From CBDVAK01 sp965371945 (GTDB lineage: Bacteria > Pseudomonadota > Gammaproteobacteria > Competibacterales > JAHEDQ01), in contig CBDVAK010000037.1 of assembly GCA_965371945.1 (NCBI GenBank), positions 1 through 18,041 of the forward strand: a DNA stretch of 18,041 bases. The letters are read 5' to 3'. The position numbers were made by a program, and so were the translations under genes. Positions 8,231-15,052 of the stretch are shown here, in pieces. Position 1 is the stretch's first letter; every line of letters begins with the position of its first letter. The notes beneath the pieces are model-generated. The model was not told where the DNA came from and ran no database searches. It saw only the letters and a program-made list of their open reading frames with translations.

Positions 8231-8236
8231 AGTATA
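8231..8236 (-). promoter_or_regulatory. msbA: -10 hexamer of the probable msbA promoter
   Basis: On the minus strand this reads TATACT, one base from the sigma-70 consensus, inside GGCTATACT. Transcription would begin near 8224, giving a leader of about 22 bases before the msbA ATG. No convincing TTGACA-like hexamer is found 16-19 bases upstream, so the -35 is weak or replaced by an activator. Confidence 0.5.
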
Positions 8237-8348
8237 GCCTGAACCGCGATCAGGATCGCATCGGTGCCGGCGATGGCTACGATAGCGCGAGCGGCGAAAT
8301 TTCACCTGCCCGATCGAGCAGGGATGTATTCACAGCGTGTCCCGCAAG

Positions 8349-8391
8349 GCGGTACACGCACCCACACCGCCCCGGACTATTGAGCTGTTAC
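8349..8391 (+). repeat. Conserved intergenic element, copy B (hairpin plus TTGAGC motif)
   Basis: This is the second copy of the three-member element. GGCGGT (8348-8353) pairs with ACCGCC (8366-8371) around a 12-base loop, the same loop length as copy A. The pair flanking the GCGGT core changes from A-T in copy A to G-C here, a compensatory change. It continues with CCGGAC, ATTGAGC and GTTAC. The upstream gene msbA is transcribed away from it, so this copy cannot be a terminator of a preceding transcript. The rest of the 241-base divergent gap holds the two promoters and no visible small gene. Confidence 0.75.
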
Positions 8392-8409
8392 ATGGAAATC
8401 GCCTAAGAT
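8380..8409 (+). promoter_or_regulatory. hldE: Probable hldE promoter overlapping copy B
   Basis: TTGAGC (8380-8385) followed after 18 bases by TAAGAT (8404-8409) is a reasonable sigma-70-type pair. Transcription would begin near 8416, about 27 bases before the hldE start. The -35-like hexamer is the most conserved part of the repeated element. Confidence 0.5.
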
Positions 8410-8442
8410 CGCTCGCCTTTTGCTGAGCAGGAAGGCCACGGC

Positions 8443-9885
8443 GTGAAACTACGGGTTCCCCGATTCGAGGCATCGCGAGTCCTGGTGGTGGGCGATGTCA
8501 TGCTCGATCGATACTGGCACGGCGACACCCTGAGGATATCACCGGAAGCGCCGGTGCCGGTGGTCAGGGTGGGGTCTGTCGAGGAACGTCCCGGTGGCGC
8601 CGCCAACGTGGCGCTGAACGTGGTCGAACTGGGGGCATGTCCGACCGTTCTGGGTTTCACCGGTGACGATGCGGCGGCGGACATTTTGACCACCTTGCTC
8701 GCGCGCGCCGGTGTGGACAGCGATTTTCAGCGCGTGCCGGGCGCTGCGACGATCACCAAATTGCGTGTGATCAGCCAGAGTCAGCAGTTGATTCGCCTCG
8801 ACTTCGAGGATGGTTTTCCCGGTGTCGACGAAGAGGAATTCCTCGATCGTTACCGGCATCACCTCGGCTCGGCCAAATCCGTGGTGTTGTCGGACTACCG
8901 CAAAGGGGCGTTGTCGCAGGTGGAGCGGTTCATCACCGAATCGCGTGATCAGCAGTGCCCGTTGCTGGTCGATCCCAAAGGCAGTGATTTCAGCGCCTAC
9001 CGTGGTGCCACTGTGCTGACCCCGAACCGCCGTGAGTTTGAAGCCACGGTGGGGGTGTGCAGGGACGAGCGTGCGCTGGTCGAAAAGGGTTTGCGGATGG
9101 TTCGTGATCTGCAGCTGGAAGGTCTGTTGATCACCCGCGGCGAAGAGGGGATGACCCTGCTGGCTCGTGATGGTCCGCCACTGCATCTGCCGACCCGGGC
9201 CCGGGAAGTGTTCGATGTCACCGGTGCGGGTGATACGGTGATTTCGACACTGGCGAGCGGCCTGGCGGCAGGTATGACCATGGCTGATGCCACCACCCTG
9301 GCAAACATCGCTGCCGGTGTGGTGGTCGGCAAGCTGGGTACTGCCACCGTGAGCGTCCCGGAACTGCGCCGGCAGATCTTTGAACAGCAGGAGCTGTTGC
9401 GGGGGGTGATCTCCGAAGGTGACCTCATGGAGCAGTTGGAGGTGGCACGACAGCATGGCCAGCGTATCGTCATGACCAACGGTTGTTTCGATATTCTGCA
9501 TGCCGGCCACGTCACCTATCTGGAACAGGCCAGGAGGCTGGGTGATCGCCTGATCATCGCGGTCAACGATGATGAATCGGTGCGACGCCTGAAGGGTGAG
9601 GCGCGGCCGGTGAACTCGCAGGAACAGCGTATGGACGTGTTGGCAGGGTTGGGCGCGGTGGACTGGGTGGTCCCCTTTTCGGAGGATACCCCCGAACGCC
9701 TCATCTGTCGCGTCAAGCCCGAGTTCCTGGTCAAGGGTGGTGACAACGACCCGGCCACGATTCCGGGAAACCGCTGTGTCTGGGAGGCTGGCGGGGAAGT
9801 GGTGGTGATGGACTATGTCGATGACACCTCGACGACAGGCATCATTGCCCGGATTCGCAAACAGGGTGATGATCCAGCCCCATGA
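8443..9885 (+). CDS. hldE: Bifunctional heptose-7-phosphate kinase / heptose-1-phosphate adenylyltransferase
   Basis: HldE carries out two steps to ADP-heptose: phosphorylation of D-glycero-beta-D-manno-heptose 7-phosphate at C1, and later adenylylation of the 1-phosphate. The 480-aa protein has the fused form. The ribokinase-like domain (about 1-318) shows GGAANVALNV at 51-60 and VTGAGDT at 259-265 with the catalytic Asp264. The cytidylyltransferase-like domain (about 340-475) shows TNGCFDILHAGH at 345-356 with the HxGH motif at 353-356. The GTG start follows AGGAAGG (8429-8435) with 7 bases between. The product feeds WaaF in the left block. The 3' end overlaps the next gene as ATGA, so the downstream oxidoreductase is likely translated together with it. 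Confidence 0.95.
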   Translation: MKLRVPRFEASRVLVVGDVMLDRYWHGDTLRISPEAPVPVVRVGSVEERPGGAANVALNVVELGACPTVLGFTGDDAAADILTTLLARAGVDSDFQRVPGAATITKLRVISQSQQLIRLDFEDGFPGVDEEEFLDRYRHHLGSAKSVVLSDYRKGALSQVERFITESRDQQCPLLVDPKGSDFSAYRGATVLTPNRREFEATVGVCRDERALVEKGLRMVRDLQLEGLLITRGEEGMTLLARDGPPLHLPTRAREVFDVTGAGDTVISTLASGLAAGMTMADATTLANIAAGVVVGKLGTATVSVPELRRQIFEQQELLRGVISEGDLMEQLEVARQHGQRIVMTNGCFDILHAGHVTYLEQARRLGDRLIIAVNDDESVRRLKGEARPVNSQEQRMDVLAGLGAVDWVVPFSEDTPERLICRVKPEFLVKGGDNDPATIPGNRCVWEAGGEVVVMDYVDDTSTTGIIARIRKQGDDPAP

Positions 9886-11084
9886 GTGATGAGGCCCGGG
9901 TGGACGTCGCCATCGTCGGGGGCGGGATCGCAGGGCTGTGGTTGCTGGCGGAGTTGAAGGCCGCGGGTTACTCGGTGTTGCTGTGCGAGGCTCACGCGCT
10001 CGGCGATGGCCAAAGCCTGGCATCGCAGGGCATCATCCATGGTGGTACCAAGTTTGCGCTGCATGGGGCCTTGAGTGGAGCGGCGGCCGCTATTGCCGCC
10101 ATGCCTGCACGCTGGCGCCAGGCCTTGCAGGGCGATGGGGCGGTAGACCTGCGGGGCGCCCGGCTGCTGTCAGATCACCAGTACCTGTGGAGTACGGAGC
10201 GACTGGGCTCGCGGTTGAGCGGGTTTTTCGCCAGCCATTTGATGCGTGCCCGCATGCGCTCGCTGCTGGCACGGGACTATCCTCCCGCGCTTAGCGACCC
10301 GGGGTTCTCAGGCACCGTCTATCGTCTCGACGAGCCGGTGCTGGATGTCGTTTCGGTGTTTGCGGTCCTGCACCAACGCTACTTCGATGACCTGATATCG
10401 GTTGATCCGGGGTATACCCGCTTGGGCCGTCCCGGTGGTGGTGAAGTGCTGGTCGATATTCGTGACCGAGATGAGCGTACATTGCGGATTCGGGCGCAGC
10501 GGCTGGTACTGTGCGCCGGTGGCGGCAACGAGGCGCTCGGCCGCGCGCTGGGTGGGCGGGTACCATCTGCACAGCGCCGGCCCCTGCATATGGTGATGGC
10601 GCGTGGCATGGGCGCGGCCCTGTATGCGCACTGTCTGGGGTCCGGCAGCATGCCGCGACTGACTGTCACCACCCATCTTGATCGCTCCAGTCAACGAGTC
10701 TGGTATCTGGGTGGCGCTCTGGCCGAGCAGGGCGTGGGCCGCTCCCGCGATGAGCAGATTGCCGCGGCGCGTGGTGAGTTGCGTGAATTGCTGCCATGGA
10801 TCGATCTGGCGAATACCCGCTGGGCCACCCTGGAGGTCGACCGTGCCGAGCCGGCGACCGCTGCCGGGGGGCGCCCGGATGGCGCCGTGGTTGAAAGCAT
10901 CGATTCGGTGTTGATGGCCTGGCCGACCAAGCTGGCCCTGGCGCCGGCGCTGGCCGACCAGATATTGGCGGCGCTGCGCTCGCAACGACTTACGCCGAGG
11001 TCGGATGCGCGGGCGGTCAGTGGTGGTTTGCAACGGCCGCGGCCCGGCTTGTTGCCATGGGATCGGGAGTTGCGGTGGAGTTGA
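9882..11084 (+). CDS. FAD-dependent oxidoreductase (DAO family)
   Basis: This 400-aa protein has an N-terminal Rossmann FAD-binding motif, VAIVGGGIAGLWLLAEL, followed by an acidic residue at the end of the second strand (LLCEA). Its overall layout suggests the DAO/glycerol-3-phosphate dehydrogenase-like family of amine or hydroxyl oxidases. SQGIIHGGTKFAL at about 47-59 resembles the flavin-contacting segment of that family. No membrane segment or signal peptide is seen. The substrate is unknown. It starts inside the hldE stop (ATGA overlap), and its end overlaps the following aldo/keto reductase by 10 bases, so it is embedded in the hldE-waaA operon. I recall a similar FAD protein beside waaA in Pseudomonas (PA4991), which would make the link conserved, but its role there is also not established to my knowledge. 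Confidence 0.8.
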   Translation: MSDEARVDVAIVGGGIAGLWLLAELKAAGYSVLLCEAHALGDGQSLASQGIIHGGTKFALHGALSGAAAAIAAMPARWRQALQGDGAVDLRGARLLSDHQYLWSTERLGSRLSGFFASHLMRARMRSLLARDYPPALSDPGFSGTVYRLDEPVLDVVSVFAVLHQRYFDDLISVDPGYTRLGRPGGGEVLVDIRDRDERTLRIRAQRLVLCAGGGNEALGRALGGRVPSAQRRPLHMVMARGMGAALYAHCLGSGSMPRLTVTTHLDRSSQRVWYLGGALAEQGVGRSRDEQIAAARGELRELLPWIDLANTRWATLEVDRAEPATAAGGRPDGAVVESIDSVLMAWPTKLALAPALADQILAALRSQRLTPRSDARAVSGGLQRPRPGLLPWDRELRWS

Positions 11085-11863
11085 GAGCTTTGGGCAGCAC
11101 CGGCATGCGGATCAGCCCGGTGGGGTTGGGCACCGTCAAGTTCGGTCGCAACGAAGGGGTCAAGTACCCTCGTGGCTTTGCGTTGCCATCGGATCGGCAA
11201 GTGGTCGATCTGCTGGTGCTGGCCCGCGATCTGGGCGTCAACTTCCTGGATACCGCACCGGCATACGGCACCAGCGAGGAACGCCTCGGCCGGTTGCTGC
11301 CTGCGCCTCGCCAGGACTGGCTGTTGGCGACCAAAGTCGGTGAGACCTTCCAACAGGGGCAATCAACTTTCGATTTCTCGGCCGCCGCGACGCGCGCCAG
11401 TGTGGCGCGCAGCCTGAAACGCCTGCGCACTGACTATCTGGATATGGTGCTGATCCATTCCGATGGCGATGATTTGCGAATCCTGGAGCGCGAAGCGGTA
11501 CTGGATACGTTGCTGGAACTGAAAACGTCCGGGGTGATCCGCGCGGTGGGTATGTCGACCAAGACACCGGGCGGTGGTCTGCGGGCTTTACAGCACTGTG
11601 ATCTGGTCATGGTCACCCTCAACCCGGCCGAGCGCGAAGACCTGCCGGTGATCGCAGCCGCCGCCCGGCTGGGCCGTGGTGTGCTGGTCAAGAAGGCCCT
11701 GGCCAGTGGTCACCTGCCGCATCTTCCGGGGGTCGATCCGATATGGGGTGCGCTGCAGCAGGTGTTACCGGTCGCGGGTGTCAGCAGCGCGGTGCTGGGT
11801 ACGATCGATCCTGATCACCTGCGTCACAATATCGCTGTCGCCCGGCGGGTGATGAGCGACTGA
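11075..11863 (+). CDS. Aldo/keto reductase family protein
   Basis: This is a 262-aa NAD(P)H-dependent aldo/keto reductase of the TIM-barrel family. The catalytic tetrad is complete: Asp59 and Tyr64 in FLDTAPAYG, Lys87 in LLATKVGE and His128 in MVLIHSDGDD. VGLGTVKFGRN near the start is also typical. It is somewhat short for the family, and the C-terminal substrate loop looks reduced. I choose GTG 11075 because CGGGAG (11064-11069) precedes it by 5 bases and the protein then begins MELRALGSTG, the usual beginning. An ATG at 11057 would add six residues. It overlaps the FAD gene by 10 bases and is one base from waaA. Substrate unknown. The pair with the FAD enzyme suggests a linked redox conversion, which is inference. 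Confidence 0.82.
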   Translation: MELRALGSTGMRISPVGLGTVKFGRNEGVKYPRGFALPSDRQVVDLLVLARDLGVNFLDTAPAYGTSEERLGRLLPAPRQDWLLATKVGETFQQGQSTFDFSAAATRASVARSLKRLRTDYLDMVLIHSDGDDLRILEREAVLDTLLELKTSGVIRAVGMSTKTPGGGLRALQHCDLVMVTLNPAEREDLPVIAAAARLGRGVLVKKALASGHLPHLPGVDPIWGALQQVLPVAGVSSAVLGTIDPDHLRHNIAVARRVMSD

Positions 11864-11864
11864 G

Positions 11865-13136
11865 GTGCGCGGGCTCTACACTCTGGCATTCTACCTCGCG
11901 ATTCCGCTGATCCTGTTGCGTTTGTTGTGGCGTGGATTTCGGGCTCCGGACTATCTGCGCCGTTGGCCGGAACGCTTCGGCTTTTTTCGTGCACCCGATG
12001 CTGGCGGCGCCATTTGGGTTCATGCGGTTTCGGTGGGTGAGGTGCAGGCAGCCCTGCCGCTGCTGCGAAGCCTGTTGCAGCGCTATCCGCGCTATCCGCT
12101 GACGGTGACCACCACCACACCCACCGGGTCCCGGCGGCTGGTCGAGTCGTTGGGCGAGGCGGTGTTTCATGTCTACCTGCCCTATGATCTCCCCGATGTG
12201 CTGGCGCGCTTCTTCACGCGAGTTCAGCCCCGATTGCTGGTGGTGATGGAAACCGAGTTGTGGCCCAATCTGTTTCGTGCCTGCCGAAACCACGGGGTTG
12301 GCCTGGTGATCGCCAATGCGCGTTTGTCACCGCGGTCGTTTGGTCGCTACCAGCGTGTTGCGGGCCTGATCGGGCGCACCTTAGGCGACGTCACGCTGGT
12401 GGCCGCCCAAAGTGCCGCCGATGCCGATCGGTTCCAGGCTCTGGGCGCTGGCCGGGTACGGGTAGCGGGCAATATCAAGTTCGATCTGCAGGTATCCGAA
12501 CAGGCGATAGAAAAAGGTCACCGCCTGCGTGGCCGGCTTGGTCGCCAGCGACCGGTCCTGATCGCAGCCAGTACCCACCAGGGCGAGGATGAGTGGGTGC
12601 TGGACGCCCTGACGTTGATCCGCGCCGAGATCGACGACGCCCTGCTGATACTGGTGCCCCGGCACCCGGAGCGATTCGACGCGGTGGCCGATCTGTGTCG
12701 CGCCCGACGTTGGCGTGTCGGTCGCCACAGTCATGATACCGCGAGTGTTGCCGTGGACGTTTGGCTGGGCGATACCATGGGTGACATGATGCTGTTGATG
12801 GCGGCCTCCGATCTCGCCTTCGTCGGTGGCAGCGTGGTCCCGGTCGGTGGCCACAATGTCCTGGAGCCGGCGGCACTGGGGATGCCGGTGGCTTTTGGGC
12901 CACACATGCACAATTTTGTCGAGGCCGGCGACTTGCTGCTGGCCGCTGGCGCGGCGCACCAGGTGGAGACCCCGGCGCAACTGGCAGCGTGGTTCGTGTC
13001 GATGCAGCGCGACCCGCGAATGCGCAGCAGGGCGGCTGCAGCGGGACTCGGCGTGGTTGCCGATAATCGGGGTGCGCTGGATCGTTTGCTCGACCAGATC
13101 GCGCCGCTGCTGGAACCGGAAAGGAGCAAGGTGTGA
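11865..13136 (+). CDS. waaA: 3-deoxy-D-manno-octulosonic acid (Kdo) transferase
   Basis: WaaA transfers Kdo from CMP-Kdo to lipid IVA, making the acceptor for WaaC and for the late acyltransferases. The 423-aa protein has the standard layout: an N-terminal membrane anchor (about 3-22), RAPDYLRRWPERFGF, HAVSVGEVQAALPLL with the probable catalytic Glu59, METELWPNLFRAC, a GT-B C-terminal half with PRHPERFD, and the donor-site region GGSVVPVGGHNVLEPAALG. Number of Kdo units added cannot be deduced. The GTG start is one base after the aldo/keto reductase stop, and the gene ends overlapping the next one as GTGA. AAGGAG at 13121-13126, inside its own end, serves the next gene. Confidence 0.94.
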   Translation: MRGLYTLAFYLAIPLILLRLLWRGFRAPDYLRRWPERFGFFRAPDAGGAIWVHAVSVGEVQAALPLLRSLLQRYPRYPLTVTTTTPTGSRRLVESLGEAVFHVYLPYDLPDVLARFFTRVQPRLLVVMETELWPNLFRACRNHGVGLVIANARLSPRSFGRYQRVAGLIGRTLGDVTLVAAQSAADADRFQALGAGRVRVAGNIKFDLQVSEQAIEKGHRLRGRLGRQRPVLIAASTHQGEDEWVLDALTLIRAEIDDALLILVPRHPERFDAVADLCRARRWRVGRHSHDTASVAVDVWLGDTMGDMMLLMAASDLAFVGGSVVPVGGHNVLEPAALGMPVAFGPHMHNFVEAGDLLLAAGAAHQVETPAQLAAWFVSMQRDPRMRSRAAAAGLGVVADNRGALDRLLDQIAPLLEPERSKV

Positions 13137-13513
13137 GGTATCCCAACGTTGCAAAGGTCCCGCCCCTGGTGCTGATGATGATGGTGGTGGCGGTGGCAAC
13201 GATGGTGGGCTGCACCACGGTGCGCGAAGAGAACTCCGCGTTCGGGTTTCGCGAGTCCACCTCGGGACAGTCCAGGATCAGCTTCGACGGCCTGGTTCGC
13301 TGGGTGGAATACGGCGGTGGTCGGGAGACCAGCCATGGCTTCTGGCGTCTGATGGCGGATGGCGGTGGCGTTTACGATCCGGTGTCGATCCCGGCGGAGT
13401 TCCAGCGCAATGGCTTGCGGGTGGCGGCAGTGGTCACGCCGCTGCCGTTGATGGAGTCGGGCAGAAGCGGGCAGTACCCGGTGTATATCCAGTCGATCCA
13501 GGCGCTCGACTGA
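13133..13513 (+). CDS. Small predicted outer-membrane lipoprotein, function unknown
   Basis: This 126-aa protein starts with a lipoprotein signal peptide: a short charged beginning, hydrophobic residues 10-25 and a lipobox-like MVGC with Cys27. The residue after Cys is Thr, not Asp, which favours Lol-dependent transport to the outer membrane. The mature part is a compact region of about 100 residues with glycine-rich turns (GFWRLMADGGGVYDP, FQRNGLRV), probably all-beta; I do not recognise the family with confidence. GTG 13133 overlaps the waaA stop as GTGA and has AAGGAG at 13121-13126, 6 bases upstream, a strong ribosome binding site. Coupling to waaA suggests an envelope or LPS-related task, but this is inferred from position only. 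Confidence 0.75.
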   Translation: MRYPNVAKVPPLVLMMMVVAVATMVGCTTVREENSAFGFRESTSGQSRISFDGLVRWVEYGGGRETSHGFWRLMADGGGVYDPVSIPAEFQRNGLRVAAVVTPLPLMESGRSGQYPVYIQSIQALD

Positions 13514-13515
13514 CT

Positions 13516-13544
13516 ACCGCTGCCCCGGACCATTGAGCTGATAC
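13516..13544 (+). repeat. Conserved intergenic element, copy C (no local hairpin)
   Basis: This third copy holds only the right half of the element: ACCGC, CCCCGGAC, ATTGAGC and GATAC. It agrees with copy B at 24 of 26 aligned positions, with a 3-base insertion after ACCGC. It begins 3 bases after the lipoprotein stop codon and about 150 bases before the M23 peptidase start. The heptamer ACGACTG follows at 13543-13549 and again at 13560-13566; the same heptamer also follows copy A at 4604-4610. Apart from a TAAGGT at 13571, too far from TTGAGC for a standard promoter, I see nothing else in the 180-base gap. Confidence 0.7.
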
Positions 13545-13682
13545 GACTGTAGTTGCCAGACGACTGATGGTAAGGTAAAAAGCACGGCCCTGCTGCTCAG
13601 TCACATTGACGTCGACGAGCCGGTGCCGCGCCGGACGGCGATGTGACGCAGCACGATCCGACGGCATGCTGCGGTTGTGTGC

Positions 13683-13689
13683 AAGGAGG
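13683..13689 (+). promoter_or_regulatory. Strong Shine-Dalgarno that decides the M23 peptidase start
   Basis: AAGGAGG ends 4 bases before TTG 13694. It is the best ribosome binding site in this gap and favours the TTG over an in-frame GTG at 13643, which has no comparable site. Confidence 0.65.
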
Positions 13690-13693
13690 CGAT

Positions 13694-14662
13694 TTGCGGA
13701 CCCATCTTACTGTTACGCTCACCGATGTCAGTGGCTCCAGACACTATTCGCTGCCTCAGTTGTTGCGTCGTTTCCTGCTTTTTTTCGTCATCGCGGTGTT
13801 CACCGCGTTGTTGCTGGGTTCGTTGTTCATCCACGTGATGTACCGGGAATTGACCGACCTGAGCGCGCGCCGGGAGTCTCTGGAGACCGAACACAAAGTG
13901 CTGCAGCAAGAGAACAGGCGTCTGGATGCGGACATTACCGAGCGTACCAGCGAGCTGCAGTCCACCAAGGTCGATTTGCAGCGCACCAGCGACGAGCTGC
14001 AATTGCTGACCGACGACCTCGAGCAGATCGAGGTGATGATCGGGCTGGCTCCATCGCCGGATGCGGGTATCCTCGATCGTATCGACGTGGCCAATCAGAC
14101 CGCCACCGAGAAAGCGCTGATGTTGCAAAGCATCCCGGGCGGCTGGCCGATCGAGAATCATGGCGTCAACAGCCCTTTCGGCATGCGCGACCACCCCGTC
14201 ACCGGCAAGAGGCGGATGCATCAGGGGATTGATCTCAAGGCCGATGAAGGCATGCCGGTGGTGGCAACCGCGGATGGCATCGTCGAGTTCGCCGGCAAAG
14301 ATACCAAGAGCGGCTTTGGAATTCTGCTGGTGATCGTGCACAGTTTCGGATTCAAGACTTATTTCGGGCACCTCAAATCGGTTGAGGTCAAGCCCGGGGA
14401 GTTCGTCGAGAAGGGTCGGGTGGTGGCCTACAGTGGCCGTAGCGGCCGCACCACCGGGCCGCATCTGCACTACGAGATCCGTCGTCTGCAGGCCCGGCTC
14501 GACCCCGAACCGTTGATGGGCTGGGATATCAACAACTACGCCGCGCTGTTCGAGCAGGAGGGACGCGTGCCATGGGATTCATTGGCAAAAGCGGTAAAGC
14601 GAAAAATCGACACCATGACACCACGATTATCTCGCAAGGAGCCACCATCCGTGGCGAACTGA
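13694..14662 (+). CDS. Membrane-anchored M23 (LytM-type) peptidoglycan endopeptidase
   Basis: This 322-aa protein has a short cytoplasmic N-terminus, one transmembrane helix (about 27-48), a predicted coiled coil (about 52-115) and a periplasmic LytM/M23 domain (about 150-275). Zinc and catalytic residues are complete: HQGID with His176 and Asp180, FGHL with His226 and GPHLHYE with His257 and His259. It should therefore be an active endopeptidase cutting peptidoglycan cross-links, unlike the degenerate EnvC/NlpD class. The last 29 residues, rich in basic residues, are encoded in the overlap with the bactofilin gene. The TTG start is chosen from the AAGGAGG just upstream; a GTG at 13643 would add 17 residues. 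Pairing with a bactofilin is a known arrangement in cell-shape systems, where the filament positions the peptidase. Confidence 0.9.
   Translation: MRTHLTVTLTDVSGSRHYSLPQLLRRFLLFFVIAVFTALLLGSLFIHVMYRELTDLSARRESLETEHKVLQQENRRLDADITERTSELQSTKVDLQRTSDELQLLTDDLEQIEVMIGLAPSPDAGILDRIDVANQTATEKALMLQSIPGGWPIENHGVNSPFGMRDHPVTGKRRMHQGIDLKADEGMPVVATADGIVEFAGKDTKSGFGILLVIVHSFGFKTYFGHLKSVEVKPGEFVEKGRVVAYSGRSGRTTGPHLHYEIRRLQARLDPEPLMGWDINNYAALFEQEGRVPWDSLAKAVKRKIDTMTPRLSRKEPPSVAN
14556..14562 (+). promoter_or_regulatory. Shine-Dalgarno of the bactofilin gene, inside the M23 gene
   Basis: AGGAGGG lies 9 bases before ATG 14572. Its strength argues that the bactofilin really starts here and that the 91-base overlap is genuine. 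Confidence 0.65.
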
Positions 14663-15036
14663 TGCTGGAGTCGAGACTGCATGTGGACGGTCGCCTGGAA
14701 GGTGATGTGCGCTCCCAGAGCGATATATCGATCGGCACCACCGGTGAGATCGAAGGCAACGTGGTGGCCCGCAACATCGTGATCAGCGGGCTGATGCGCG
14801 GTACGGTCGACTGCGGTCGTCTCGAGGTGATGCCCAGCGGGCGTCTGCACGGCGACGTGGTCAGCGACGCATTCATCATCGATCCTGGCGGTGAGTTTGT
14901 CGGTGCCAACACCCGGCGTTCCGAGGTGCCCAGGGTGGCGCTGGATTATCTCGAACCGGAGATCGTCGATCCCACGGATGCTCCCAGTGGGGCGGGGACG
15001 GCGACGACACGACCGATCGCCGACGTCGGCGAATAG
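14572..15036 (+). CDS. Bactofilin (polymer-forming cytoskeletal protein)
   Basis: Bactofilins form nucleotide-independent filaments beneath the inner membrane and organise cell-wall enzymes. The 154-aa protein has a short polar N-terminal tail (1-16) beginning MGFIGKSGK, a central right-handed beta-helix domain (about 17-112) and a Pro/Thr-rich acidic tail. The central part shows the characteristic glycine turns, for example LHVDGRLEGDV, TGEIEGNVVA, GLMRGTVDC and GRLHGDVVSDA. The ATG has a strong AGGAGGG 9 bases upstream, so the gene overlaps the M23 peptidase by 91 bases in another frame. This is the usual partner arrangement for bactofilins that influence cell curvature or width, so the pair likely acts in local peptidoglycan remodelling. 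The N-terminus may bind the membrane or the peptidase tail; this is inference. Confidence 0.92.
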   Translation: MGFIGKSGKAKNRHHDTTIISQGATIRGELMLESRLHVDGRLEGDVRSQSDISIGTTGEIEGNVVARNIVISGLMRGTVDCGRLEVMPSGRLHGDVVSDAFIIDPGGEFVGANTRRSEVPRVALDYLEPEIVDPTDAPSGAGTATTRPIADVGE

Positions 15037-15052
15037 TCCGGTCAGGACTCTG

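Noticed and set aside
7074..8237. Long plus-strand open frame opposite msbA
   Set aside because: The product is rich in Gln, Gly and His without domain features, and msbA explains the region fully.
8348..8391. Resemblance to JUMPstart/ops (GGCGGTA and AGCTGTTA)
   Set aside because: Both short strings occur, but in the reverse order to JUMPstart, and the ops core diverges after GGCGGTA. Copies A and C do not keep these matches, so RfaH-type control is not supported.
8539..10023. Long minus-strand open frame opposite hldE
   Set aside because: It is a frame shadow of high-GC coding sequence. Its translation has no recognisable domain, and hldE is unmistakable on the other strand.
13469..13525. 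GGGCAG/CTGCCC pairing around copy C as the equivalent of the A and B hairpins
   Set aside because: The arms are 45 bases apart, the left arm lies within the lipoprotein gene, and the sequence does not match the conserved left half.
14891..15052. Upstream extension of the secreted protease into the bactofilin gene
   Set aside because: It would bury the signal peptide inside the protein; ATG 15053 has AGGA 5 bases upstream and a proper signal sequence.
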